From NCBI RefSeq assembly GCF_024748615.1, contig NZ_CP087168.1, positions 2,170,001 to 2,234,000 on the forward strand: a DNA stretch of 64,000 nucleotides, written 5' to 3'. Origin of the DNA: Pseudomonas sp. B21-048. Lineage in GTDB: Bacteria; Pseudomonadota; Gammaproteobacteria; Pseudomonadales; Pseudomonadaceae. Below the pieces are notes generated by a model. The model searched no databases, was not told the origin of the DNA, and worked only from the letters and a program-made list of their open reading frames with translations. This document shows, piece after piece, positions 42,101 through 49,517 of the stretch (position 1 is the stretch's first letter; each line of letters starts with the position of its first letter). Position numbers and translations under genes: made by a program.

Positions 42101-43970
42101 TGTACTCGGAGCGTTGTTGCTGATGATCCACCGCGGCGATATGACGGTCGTCGTAACGCAGCAGCAAGGCGCGGCCTGCGCCGTTGTCGATGCGTTGAAT
42201 GCGGTCGACCAGGTCATAACTGATATGCACCCGATTGTCATAGGCATCGCTGATGGTGATCAATCGCCCGGCACGGAAGTGATAGAAGCGTGCTTTTGGC
42301 CCCGCCTGGGTAAGGATCAGTTCACCGGGAGCATCGCCCAAGTAAATTGCCGCCTGCGCCAGACTGTTGGTGATAGCCGGGCGTTGTTCGGTTGGCATCG
42401 GGAAGCGGATCTGGCGGTTTTCGTTGTCCGTCCACAGCACACCTTCATCGTCCAGTTGCAAACGATGAGACAGGGAATGGCTCCAACCATGGCCAAGACG
42501 GCAGTCGATTTCGACCGCACTGCTTCGGTAAAGGCGCGTCCATTCCAGCGGCAACAAGCCACCCAACTCGCCATCGGAGAGGGTCAGCAATTCCTCGCCC
42601 GTCACCATCGAAATCGGGTCGTCTTTGAGGCAGGTTTTGTTGGCACACTCGGTGGGTTGGTCAGCCGGGTTTTTTGATTGATTTGGTGCGTTGTCGACCG
42701 CCTCTTTTTGCTCGACACGTGTGGCGCTTTCAGTTTTGCCGCGCGCCTGGATCTGCGCATCCGTTTCCACTTTTCCACCTACGACAGGTGGTTTTTTCTT
42801 CGGCGCCGTTGCTGTTTCGGCGGGTTTGGGCGGGGCGATCTCAACGTTGGCTTTACGTGCCGGGTTGAATGCCGAATTGCCATTAAGCAGTAAAGGCCGA
42901 GCAGCCTCTGTATGCGGTGTGGCGCTTGTTTTGCTGACTTTCATCAGCATGCCGGTAAAGTCTTCAATCAGTTTCACAACTTTGCCGCTGTTTTGCGTGG
43001 CTTTAACTACCTTCGTGCCAATGCGCACGGCCAGGCCGAGACCACCGGTCAGGACGATACCGACCAGGATGTTCAGCAGGAACTCTGTGGTCAGCTGAGC
43101 CAGCACTTCCGTGCATGTCTGCGGTGGTAGCATCTTCACCCAGGCCATGATGGCGGCAACGTAGATCCACATTAGTGGTTCATCGCTGGCGATCAACAGG
43201 GCGGTGTGAATGGCCTCAGCGGAGGCGTCATAAATTTTCTTGATTTGCTCTTCGGTGAAGAAGTTTTTCAGCTTCTCGTAGTTCTCCCGAGGATGCGCAA
43301 TCAGGTTGTAGAGGCTTTTGATGTCGCCCCACAAACCCATGATCGCTTTCAGAAAGCCTTCCCATGCGGCCTCCAGTTCCTGCAGGACACGGCCACCCAT
43401 CGATGCATCGGTATGTGCCTGCCAAAGCGGTAGGAAACTGGTACTCCATTCAGTCTGCAACCAGCCGCTCAAATCGCCGATCACGCCCTGATAGGAGTTG
43501 AACAGGCTGTCGATCTGCGCGCGAGTAGGGTTCGGGAAGAACGTGATTTTGTATTGCTGATTGGGCGTGAGGCCGGTGACTTCCAGAATCCCGGTCGAGT
43601 CGATTGTCTTGTTGATTTCCGGTCCGGCTTCGTTCTTGCCGATGAACCCGCCCTCCACCACAGGCACCAGACGGACCGGCGTATTGCCGATCGGAACAAA
43701 TCGCGCAGACTCGAAGCTATGCACAAGCGTGAGCTTGCCGTTTGCCGGGCAGTTGGCATAAAGGGTGTTTTCCTTCTTGCTGTCCTTGTCCTGAGTGCCG
43801 ACCTCATCACCGACCTTGAATTGCTGTTCCGCGTCCAGCACACCGCCGTACCAGGCCTCGGCATGCTCACGGTAATCCTTCAGGCACTTCTTGAAGTCAC
43901 TGATGATGGCCTGAGCATCAGGTTGTTTTGCCGTGAGGTTGCCTACAATCTCACCCATCAAAATGCTCAT
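39147..43970 (-). CDS. Rhs polymorphic toxin, type VI secretion effector
   Basis: 1607 residues. Residues 1-330 are an N-terminal region with two hydrophobic helices (WIYVAAIMAWVKMLPP; LLNILVGIVLTGGLGLAV), then a Lys/Pro-rich linker, a DUF6531 start (DDPISMVTGEELLTLSDGEL), about twenty YD repeats forming the Rhs shell (about 480-1400), the core end LGTPQELTDYSGEIMWSAKY to RYYNPGTGRFLTPD, and the cleavage boundary WVDPLGL near 1458. The last 149 residues are the toxin tip (GVFEWIVNSKLELTHQRF, IPDGKITGTPNQ), which I cannot assign to a nuclease or other class. There is no PAAR domain, so loading probably uses the DUF4123 adaptor next door. Confidence 0.92.
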   Translation of the reverse strand: MSILMGEIVGNLTAKQPDAQAIISDFKKCLKDYREHAEAWYGGVLDAEQQFKVGDEVGTQDKDSKKENTLYANCPANGKLTLVHSFESARFVPIGNTPVRLVPVVEGGFIGKNEAGPEINKTIDSTGILEVTGLTPNQQYKITFFPNPTRAQIDSLFNSYQGVIGDLSGWLQTEWSTSFLPLWQAHTDASMGGRVLQELEAAWEGFLKAIMGLWGDIKSLYNLIAHPRENYEKLKNFFTEEQIKKIYDASAEAIHTALLIASDEPLMWIYVAAIMAWVKMLPPQTCTEVLAQLTTEFLLNILVGIVLTGGLGLAVRIGTKVVKATQNSGKVVKLIEDFTGMLMKVSKTSATPHTEAARPLLLNGNSAFNPARKANVEIAPPKPAETATAPKKKPPVVGGKVETDAQIQARGKTESATRVEQKEAVDNAPNQSKNPADQPTECANKTCLKDDPISMVTGEELLTLSDGELGGLLPLEWTRLYRSSAVEIDCRLGHGWSHSLSHRLQLDDEGVLWTDNENRQIRFPMPTEQRPAITNSLAQAAIYLGDAPGELILTQAGPKARFYHFRAGRLITISDAYDNRVHISYDLVDRIQRIDNGAGRALLLRYDDRHIAAVDHQQQRSEYNERGERQDPWLTLQTLVSYRYNTRNQLVSSTNTAGETEHYRYNDQHVILERQLAGGASFFWEWEREGKFSRCVRHWANYSQLEARYEWDDKGSVTAYNADGSEHVYVHDKNARLISETAPDGGETRKAYDDQGRLVAVKDPMGAITEYQYSDAGRLMAVIPPEDEPTRYNYFNGQLIDVQRGKTRWKYERNRQGDITQQTDPHGAETHYSYDRQGRLLEIRHPDGSRHQLGWNNLGQLLEERLPDGGQRKYRYDALGRQITRQEETGAITHYQWDAVDRLTQITLPGGATRAFTYNPYGRVTAERDELGRITRYEYADNLHLVSRRINPDGSQLRYRYDNSRLLLTEIENERGEHYHLDYYPNGLIQQETGFDGRRTAYEYDLNGRLLKKTEFGDDGSELVTEYQRDAAGRLLVKTLADGEEIHYSYDALGRLVNVDDGNWPLAYEYDLQDRLITEHQGWGTLRYEYDNVGQLKHCRLPDASKLDYRHQPGGRLSSIDLNGSRLTSHQFNAGREQQRQQGLLLSQYQYDEQGRLQAHNVSQREKNLFQRRYTYDANGNLAGIDDNRKGNRSYHYDPLDRLINVRGSTPESFAHDPAGNLLGQGDQPTANLANVKGNRLLMQGDRHYDYDAYGNLIRERRGTGQKLVTEYRYDCQHRLIGVSLPGGSIASYKYDAFGRRIAKTVDGHTTEFLWQGEHLIAESADNRYRSYIYEPGSFRPLAMLDGEGPLKAAPFYYQLDHLGTPQELTDYSGEIMWSAKYRAYGNLAALDIAEIDNPLRFQGQYFDAETGLHYNRHRYYNPGTGRFLTPDLIKLAGGLNNYQYVPNPTGWVDPLGLNNCPGDSLTSSSAVKNPATKAAVNEGSPSTPEPRDNSAHNVALFERQRAGYAAQEINAAQPIGNALKEDPMHRAPSYVVDQIPAKGRVFPLKGGDGTNNTFTQMEGTMNNKRGVFEWIVNSKLELTHQRFIPDGKITGTPNQIPSRLPK

Positions 43971-44710
43971 ACAGCCACCTCATTTTCCAGATGGGCCTTC
44001 AACAGCCCGGTGAAATTCTCTTCCGTGAGTGGCGTGCGTTTTACGAAGCGCGCCACTTTTGTTCGCAGGTTGGATTCGGGGAACGAGAAGTACAGGTCGG
44101 CATGCTCATCCAGCAGCCACTGCATCATGTTGCCGATGACGGTCGACGGATTCTGCTTGGTCAAACTATCCAGCAGCGCCGTAGGCACTTCCCACCAAGG
44201 CCAGCCCTTCGCCGGCGGCACCGCGCGCGGCCCAACTTCCAAGCTCTTCCCATTGATCAGGTACCGATCAAACACCGGCAGTACTTCACCGGCGGCATCG
44301 CCGAGCCCATCCAGAATCGGGTAGATATGCCGCCCATCCCAGAACCGGAAAAACACGTCAGTGCCATCCGGCATCCGAACCTGAGTGAGGCTACGCAGGT
44401 GTTTGAACACCACGTCCGGTTCGCTGCTGGAAACGGCCAGCCACCCCCAATCGAGGGCATCCGTTTCGGCAATCCACGACAGAAAGCTTGAGTTGGGTTT
44501 CAACTCGGTGAGGTAGGGCATCACCGGCTGCCAAGCTGCGTAGGGTGTGCCGCCCCAGATCGGCATCGCCTGGGTTGTGGGTTCATGTTGGTAAAGGGTT
44601 TTGAGCGCTTCGGCATCGCTGGCCGCGCTGACGATCAAGTACAAACACTCACCCGTCTGCAACGGCCGTTCAGCCAGCCACGCTTGAGGAGTCAAAAGAT
44701 CAGATCGCAC
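43967..44710 (-). CDS. DUF4123-domain type VI effector adaptor
   Basis: About 247 residues with the DUF4123 pattern: LYLIVSAASDAEALKTLYQH, PIWGGTPYAAWQPVMPYLTE, SFLSWIAETDALDWGWLAVS, and FFRFWDGRHIYPIL. Such proteins load a specific effector on VgrG. GTG 44710 (or 44716) is the probable start, with AAGGCAGG upstream; an ATG at 44788 would read 70 bp inside the vgrG remnant in another frame. It overlaps the rhs gene by 4 bp, so the pair is translationally coupled. Confidence 0.85.
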   Translation of the reverse strand: MRSDLLTPQAWLAERPLQTGECLYLIVSAASDAEALKTLYQHEPTTQAMPIWGGTPYAAWQPVMPYLTELKPNSSFLSWIAETDALDWGWLAVSSSEPDVVFKHLRSLTQVRMPDGTDVFFRFWDGRHIYPILDGLGDAAGEVLPVFDRYLINGKSLEVGPRAVPPAKGWPWWEVPTALLDSLTKQNPSTVIGNMMQWLLDEHADLYFSFPESNLRTKVARFVKRTPLTEENFTGLLKAHLENEVAV

Positions 44711-44858
44711 AAGCACCTGCCTTGCATTTCTCGCACTCTTCACAGAATGGCGCGTTACTGGGGCTCGACTTTGCGGTGGGCAGGGCAAGGACCTGGAGAT
44801 CGTGTTCCAGACCCTCGATGGTCAGGGCAAAGTGAGTCTGATCGGCCGGCGCGAACAT
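44700..44858 (-). pseudogene. vgrG remnant with large internal deletion
   Basis: ATG 44858, with AAGGG upstream, opens a 52-codon frame. The first about 24 residues (MFAPADQTHFALTIEGLEHD LQVL) are a VgrG N-terminus; the last part (CEECEKCKAGACAI) is a typical VgrG C-terminal tail. Everything between, about 600 residues of gp27/gp5-like spike, is missing, with no frameshift at the junction. The tail survives probably because it contains the start region of the DUF4123 gene. No functional spike can be made from it. Confidence 0.75.
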
Positions 44859-44945
44859 CCCTTGTTCCTCGTGCAATGCTGCGGCGTGCGTTGACACCCG
44901 AAAACCGGATCAACGGACGCGAAATTCTGGAAGGGCCGCAAACAA

Positions 44946-44970
44946 CATCGACCAGCAGCGCTGGTCGATG
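44946..44970 (-). terminator. Probable terminator after hcp
   Basis: CATCGACCAGC (44946-44956) and GCTGGTCGATG (44960-44970) form a perfect 11-bp stem with a 3-nt loop 20 bp after the hcp stop. On the minus strand it is followed by TTGTTT. It should separate hcp from the vgrG-remnant/rhs unit, at least in part. Confidence 0.65.
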
Positions 44971-44990
44971 CTTGAAACGCTCGGCCGGAC

Positions 44991-45509
44991 TTAACCTGCG
45001 ACCGGGGAACGCCAGTCATCGGAACCCGAGGTACCGGATACTTCGTGGGTCCAGGTGATTTTGCGGTAGGTGAATTGCACTTCTTCCAGGTGCGTGAAGT
45101 GCGAATTCGACGGGTCCTGGCAGTTGTGCATTTTGTTGTTGATGGCGACGATGATCGCGTCTTCCAGTTGGGTGGTGTAGTAGTGCTCCTGGGTCCCTTG
45201 GGCCGAGGTGCGGTACCACTGGATAACGATTTCGCTCATGCGCTCGCCGGAGGTCAGCGCCGCTTGCAGCAGTGGCGAAGACTTGTCGTAGACCTTGGTG
45301 ATCACGACTGGCTTGTGTACGCGCTGACCGGTCGGTTGGCCGGACTGTGGATCACGCGGGATGATCACGTCGTGGCTGAAAGCCTGAACCATGACCTGGT
45401 CTTCGTGACCTTCCTGGTAGGTGTTGCCAACCGAGTCAGCGGTGAACGCGCCAGCAGTGATCAGGCCTTGTTTCTCACCAGTAACGGACATGTACGCGGG
45501 TGTAGCCAT
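44991..45509 (-). CDS. hcp: Hcp family type VI secretion tube protein
   Basis: 172 residues. The Hcp1 fold is recognised by ATPAYMSVTGEKQGLITAG, the surface loop GHEDQVMVQAFSHDVIIPRD, GQRVHKPVVITKVYDKSSPL and the end segment EVQFTYRKITWTHEVSGTSG, close to the P. aeruginosa Hcp type. It forms the hexameric tube that is ejected and is also an effector chaperone. AAGGAG 7 bp before ATG 45509 fixes the start. No other T6SS structural gene is in the window, so this is an orphan hcp island relying on a core system elsewhere. Confidence 0.93.
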   Translation of the reverse strand: MATPAYMSVTGEKQGLITAGAFTADSVGNTYQEGHEDQVMVQAFSHDVIIPRDPQSGQPTGQRVHKPVVITKVYDKSSPLLQAALTSGERMSEIVIQWYRTSAQGTQEHYYTTQLEDAIIVAINNKMHNCQDPSNSHFTHLEEVQFTYRKITWTHEVSGTSGSDDWRSPVAG

Positions 45510-45574
45510 GGAAGTGCTCCTTGCTAAAAAGTTAGGGCCCGGGAGGCAAAATTGCCCGGCGGGTGCCTGACTGT

Positions 45575-45591
45575 TATCAAGGACCGTGCCG
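45575..45591 (-). promoter_or_regulatory. Sigma-54-like promoter of hcp
   Basis: On the minus strand CGGCACGGTCCTTGAT resembles the consensus TGGCACG-N4-TTGC, with the -24 GG intact and GA in place of GC at -12. It would start transcription near 45563, giving a 5' leader of about 54 nt. hcp islands of pseudomonads are often sigma-54 dependent, which supports the idea; the -12 mismatch weakens it. Confidence 0.4.
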
Positions 45592-45640
45592 TAGATGATT
45601 AAAGTTATATAAAACAGGTAGTTGAGGCGGTTTATCCAAC

Positions 45641-45658
45641 GCCGAAAAAATTTTCGGC
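45641..45658. repeat. 8-bp-arm palindrome upstream of hcp
   Basis: GCCGAAAA-AA-TTTTCGGC at 45641-45658 is a perfect inverted repeat 50-70 bp upstream of the sigma-54-like site. It may be an activator site or a terminator for a transcript from the left (A/T runs are inside the stem, so termination is doubtful). Confidence 0.5.
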
Positions 45659-45673
45659 AAGGATCAGCTGAAA

Positions 45674-45719
45674 AAGTGCGCAATAGGTTGCGCACCACTG
45701 CGCAACCTATTGCGCACTT
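45674..45719. promoter_or_regulatory. Perfect 21-bp inverted repeat with TTGCGCAA motifs
   Basis: The 21-bp arms at 45674-45694 and 45699-45719 are exact complements with a 4-nt spacer CCAC. Each arm carries two half-sites TGCGCAA/TTGCGCA, and a separate 12-bp palindrome AGTTGCGCAACT lies about 60 bp further on, near 45779-45790, next to TTTTTGCGCAT. Six TGCGCA-type sites occur in 130 bp between hcp (minus) and the amidotransferase gene (plus). It is suitable as an enhancer or operator array for either gene. Confidence 0.6.
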
Positions 45720-45909
45720 GGCTGGAGGGCTTGATAAACCTGGCGTCCAGCATCGCTGGAGGACTTTTCCCCGAAATAGTTGCGCAACTTTTTGCGCATC
45801 AAGGCCTTGAGCCATCGCCCCCGGCAATGGGCGCAACGAACAGCGCTGCCCGGAGGTCAAATCCAACGCCGAGATCACTGAACAAGCCTGACATCGACTG
45901 GAGAACGAC

Positions 45910-46587
45910 ATGAAAATCCTGATGGTTTTAACGTCCCACGATCAATTGGGTAACACCGGCAAGAAAACCGGCTTCTGGCTCGAAGAATTCGCCGCCCCGT
46001 ATTACACCTTCAAGGATGCAGGTGCGCAGCTGACCCTGGTTTCACCCAAGGGCGGCCAGCCACCACTGGACCCCAAAAGCGACGAGCCGGACGCGCAAAC
46101 CGCGGCCACCGATCGCTTTCGCAAGGATCCTGCTGCCCAGTCCGCCTTGGCGTCTACCGGGCTGCTGAGTACTGTGAGGGCCGAAGATTACGATGCTGTT
46201 TTCTATCCAGGCGGGCATGGTCCGCTGTGGGATCTGGCTGAAGACACCTTTTCAATTGCCTTGATCGAGGCGTTTTACAAGGCGGGCAAACCGGTGGCGG
46301 CGGTCTGTCACGCGCCGGGGGTGTTGCGTCATGTCAAGGATGCGGACGGCCAGCCATTGGTCAAAGGCAAGCGTGTGACGGGCTTCACCAATTCCGAAGA
46401 AGCCGCTGTGCAGCTGACGGACGTGGTGCCGTTTTTGGTGGAGGACATGCTCAGGGCCAACGGTGGCCTGTACTCCAAGGCGGATGACTGGGCGAGTTAC
46501 ATGGTCGCGGAGGGTCTGTTGTTGACCGGTCAGAACCCGGCCTCGTCGGAAGCGACCGCCAAGGCGTTGTTGGCGAAGCTGGAGTAA
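45910..46587 (+). CDS. DJ-1/PfpI-family protein (class I glutamine-amidotransferase-like)
   Basis: 225 residues. The nucleophile elbow AVCHAPGVL holds the catalytic cysteine (about C136), with the glutamate in FWLEEFAAPYY and the following histidine completing the triad typical of Hsp31/PfpI-like proteins. Family members are glyoxalase III, protein deglycases or chaperones. The sequence GKKTGFWLEEFAAPYYTFKD is the pattern of the small Hsp31-like group. It stands alone, transcribed away from hcp; the start at 45910 has GGAGAACGAC upstream. Confidence 0.85.
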   Translation: MKILMVLTSHDQLGNTGKKTGFWLEEFAAPYYTFKDAGAQLTLVSPKGGQPPLDPKSDEPDAQTAATDRFRKDPAAQSALASTGLLSTVRAEDYDAVFYPGGHGPLWDLAEDTFSIALIEAFYKAGKPVAAVCHAPGVLRHVKDADGQPLVKGKRVTGFTNSEEAAVQLTDVVPFLVEDMLRANGGLYSKADDWASYMVAEGLLLTGQNPASSEATAKALLAKLE

Positions 46588-46611
46588 ACCCAGATAGCCA
46601 TCGGTCGAATT

Positions 46612-46745
46612 TATGTGGCGAGCGAGCTTGCTCCGGGCGGCGTTCCGACGTTGGGCTGCGCAGCGGCCCCAAAACTCTGCGTACAAGCGCAGATTTTGTG
46701 AGTGCTACGCACTCAAGCGGGAGCAAGCTTCCTCGTCACAAAGTG
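46612..46745. repeat. REP pair (BIME-like)
   Basis: TGTGGCGAGCGAGCTTGCTC with the CCGGGCGGCG tail (from 46614) and an inverted, diverged core GGGAGCAAGCTTCCTCGTCAC (46719-46739) flank a GAGTGCTACGCACTC palindrome at 46699-46713. This is the normal REP-pair layout between two convergent genes. Confidence 0.65.
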
Positions 46746-46768
46746 TGTTTGACTGAAAGCTCTTTGGG

Positions 46769-48160
46769 TCAAGTCAGATTCGCTAACCCCAATGTCTTGC
46801 AGCACTCCTCGATCGACCGCTGTTGCGTCTGCGCATACAGCCCCAACTCATCAATCGTCGACCTTCCCAAGGCCTTTTCGAACGCTTGCCGGTTCGAATG
46901 CACGCCATAGTGGGTTTGCGCCGCATCCCCCAGGTTGGACTGAAAAATCCCCGCCGCACTGACCGGCAAAAAGTCTTCGTACACCAGTGGTTCAACCCGC
47001 ACATAGCCACCTCTGAGCAAATCCTCCAGCGACGCGCCTTTCAGTTCATCCGCCGCCAGGCCTTTTTCCGTCACGAAGTAGCGAAAGTACGCCAGCTCCT
47101 GTTGGCGCATGGCCTCGAGGGTGTCAGGGAATTCGCCGAAGTGCTGCGTCATTAGCGCGTTGTAGTGTGCGGCGTTGGCTTCGTTGGGAAAATCCTTGAG
47201 TTCATCCCGGGCAGCGTTGAGCAAGCGGTCATAAAGCGCCCGGCCCTTGGGGGTGAGCGCCGCGCCGCGTTGTTCGATTTCACCGAAGCGGGCGCTGTGG
47301 CTGCCACGGGTTTCGGCCTGATCGGTAAAAGCAATCGGCTCATCCAGCGCCTTGAAACTGGTTTGGCGCAGCAGGATCGGGCATCGGCGGCGGGGAGGGC
47401 CTTCGATCACCGCTTTGGGGGTGATGCCATGGGCGGGCATTTGTGCCTGGACGATGTCGATGTCCAGGGTTCGTGGCGTCAGGTGGTTGATGTGCGGGCC
47501 TTTGAACGCCACCACGTCGGCGATCAGTCGATGCTGGGCGCTCAGTTGCTGGTATTGCGCGGCGGTGACGGTGGCGCTGTGGTGCCAGCGGAAGGTTTCC
47601 AGGGCTTGTGTGACAAAGTCCTGCGTCTCGTATTCAGTCAGGCCGCCCTGGGTTTCAGCGCGTTCGATAAGGGCCAATGCCGCCGGGGTAAAGATCGAGC
47701 GCGTGTCCAGCACCGACTGGGCAAAAGCCCGCAGTTCGGCGTCTTCGATCAGTTCCAGGCGCAGCAGCGAGGTGAACACCCGGAACGGGCTGACCTGCAA
47801 CGCCGCCTCATGCACGGCGCGGAACGCGGTGGAATGCACCGGCACGCCGGCCGGGGTCAGGTCGTAATAGCCCACCGGTTGCATGCCCATTACCGCAAAC
47901 AGGCGGGCGAGGGTTGCCAGTTCAGCGGCGGTGCCGACGCGGATCGCACCGTGGCGCTCCAGGTCCAGTCGCTGGATTTCACCAGTACTGTTCAGCTGTC
48001 GGGCGATCTGCGGATCGCTGTCCAGCACGCGGCGGTTGGTCTGTTCCACCAGCTCCATCAGCGCGCCGTACAGCGGCACTTCTTCGCGGTACATGTCGGA
48101 CATCGCTTTGGAGAAGCGTTGGCGGATCAGGTCAGGGCTGACGAAGTTCGGATGGCTCAT
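46769..48160 (-). CDS. HglS-type 2-oxoadipate dioxygenase/decarboxylase (YdcJ, VOC fold)
   Basis: 463 residues, the family's usual length. Features of the YdcJ/HglS (DUF1338) family: RWHHSATVTAAQYQQLSAQH and GPHINHLTPRTLDIDIVQAQ supply VOC-type metal histidines, and SHSARFGEIEQRGAALTPKG and YVRVEPLVYEDFLPVSAAGI the substrate end. HglS converts 2-oxoadipate to D-2-hydroxyglutarate in D-lysine catabolism of Pseudomonas putida. ATG 48160 with AGGAA upstream is chosen over an in-frame codon 66 bp earlier. glcDEF lies upstream on the same strand. Confidence 0.85.
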   Translation of the reverse strand: MSHPNFVSPDLIRQRFSKAMSDMYREEVPLYGALMELVEQTNRRVLDSDPQIARQLNSTGEIQRLDLERHGAIRVGTAAELATLARLFAVMGMQPVGYYDLTPAGVPVHSTAFRAVHEAALQVSPFRVFTSLLRLELIEDAELRAFAQSVLDTRSIFTPAALALIERAETQGGLTEYETQDFVTQALETFRWHHSATVTAAQYQQLSAQHRLIADVVAFKGPHINHLTPRTLDIDIVQAQMPAHGITPKAVIEGPPRRRCPILLRQTSFKALDEPIAFTDQAETRGSHSARFGEIEQRGAALTPKGRALYDRLLNAARDELKDFPNEANAAHYNALMTQHFGEFPDTLEAMRQQELAYFRYFVTEKGLAADELKGASLEDLLRGGYVRVEPLVYEDFLPVSAAGIFQSNLGDAAQTHYGVHSNRQAFEKALGRSTIDELGLYAQTQQRSIEECCKTLGLANLT

Positions 48161-48287
48161 GAAAAAAATTCCTGGCGCGGTGTGATGAATGCGAGAAAAG
48201 ATCGCAGCCTTCGGCGGCGCCGACAAACGAAGTTTCTGACGAACTTCATTCTGCCAAGGACTGTTCTTGCAACGCAGGAGGGTTGAG

Positions 48288-49505
48288 TCAGCGCAGCACT
48301 TGGTCCACCAGTTCGATCCAGTGCCTGACTGGCGTTCGTCCGGCGCTGTTGAGGTGGCTCTGACAGCCGATGTTGGCGGTGACGATGACCTCAGGGTGGC
48401 CGCTTTCCAGTGCGTTGAGTTTGTTATCGCGCAATTGCCGCGCCAGTACCGGTTGGGTGATCGAGTAGGTACCGGCCGAGCCGCAACACAAATGACTGTC
48501 GGGCACCGCCGTGAGATTGAAGCCCAATCGCGTCAGCACGGCTTCTACCGCGCCGCCGAGTTTCTGCGCGTGCTGCAACGTGCAGGGGCAGTGGAAGGCG
48601 ATCCGCTGGTCGGTGGCTGCGCAAACCCGTTCCAAAGGTTCATCGGCCAGCACTTGCACCAGGTCCAGGGCCAGTTCGCTGACTCGCCGGGCCTTGACCG
48701 CATACACCGGATCGCGCTCCAGCAGATGCCCGTAATCCTTGATGAACGCGCCGCAACCGCTGGCGGTTTGCACGATGGCTTCGGCGCCGTTTTCCAGGTG
48801 CGGCCACCAAGCGTCGATGTTGCGTCGGGCGCGGTCCAGGCCCATGGCTTGGGCGTCGAGGTGATAGTCCAGCGCGCCGCAGCAACCGGCGTTTGGCGCC
48901 GGGATCACGCTGATCCCCAATCGATCCAGCACCCGCGCGGTCGCGGCATTGGTGTTGGGCGACAGACCAGGTTGCACGCAGCCTTCGAGCATCAGCACCC
49001 GGCGAGCATGCCGAGGAGCAGGGCGCTCGCCTGCGGCGGGGAGGTCGTGGGGCAACTTCGCCTCGACGCCCCGTGGCAGCAACGGCCGGAATGTGGCGCC
49101 GATTTGCAGCAAAGTCCTGAACAGATTCGGGTTCGGCGCCAATGCCCGCAGCCCTTGGCGCAACAACCGCTGACTGGCCGGGCGCGGCACCGCTTGATCG
49201 ATCACGGCGCGGCCAATGTCCAGCAGGTTGTGATAATCCACCCCGGACGGGCAGGTGGTTTCGCAGTTGCGGCAGGTCAGGCAGCGATCCAGGTGCAACT
49301 GGGCTTTGGCCGTGGCAGGGGCGCCTTCGAGCACTTGCTTGATCAGGTAGATGCGCCCGCGCGGCCCGTCCAGTTCGTCACCCAGCAGTTGATAGGTCGG
49401 GCACGTCGCGTTGCAGAACCCGCAATGCACACAGGTGCGCAGAATCTTGTCCGCTTCTTCGGCGCGGGGCAGTAGTTTGGACTGTTCGCTAAGGTTGGTT
49501 TGCAT
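48288..49505 (-). CDS. glcF: Glycolate oxidase iron-sulfur subunit GlcF
   Basis: 405 residues. Two 4Fe-4S motifs are visible near the N-terminus (CVHCGFCNATCP; CLTCRNCETTCPSGVDY), followed by two CCG domains: GCVQPGLS with NAGCCGALDYH, and HCPCTLQHA with LCCGSAGTY. It passes electrons from the FAD subunits to the membrane quinone pool. It begins 12 bp after glcE and lies last in the glcDEF run. Confidence 0.92.
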   Translation of the reverse strand: MQTNLSEQSKLLPRAEEADKILRTCVHCGFCNATCPTYQLLGDELDGPRGRIYLIKQVLEGAPATAKAQLHLDRCLTCRNCETTCPSGVDYHNLLDIGRAVIDQAVPRPASQRLLRQGLRALAPNPNLFRTLLQIGATFRPLLPRGVEAKLPHDLPAAGERPAPRHARRVLMLEGCVQPGLSPNTNAATARVLDRLGISVIPAPNAGCCGALDYHLDAQAMGLDRARRNIDAWWPHLENGAEAIVQTASGCGAFIKDYGHLLERDPVYAVKARRVSELALDLVQVLADEPLERVCAATDQRIAFHCPCTLQHAQKLGGAVEAVLTRLGFNLTAVPDSHLCCGSAGTYSITQPVLARQLRDNKLNALESGHPEVIVTANIGCQSHLNSAGRTPVRHWIELVDQVLR

Positions 49506-49517
49506 GAAGAACGCCCC

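Noticed and set aside
39600..42600. Regularly repeated short motifs that could suggest a CRISPR array
   Set aside because: They are the coding YD repeats of the Rhs shell, of varying sequence, with no constant repeats of 24-40 bp and no spacers.
42700..43970. PAAR domain at the Rhs N-terminus
   Set aside because: The N-terminal 330 residues lack the glycine/proline-rich PAAR repeats; two hydrophobic helices are seen instead.
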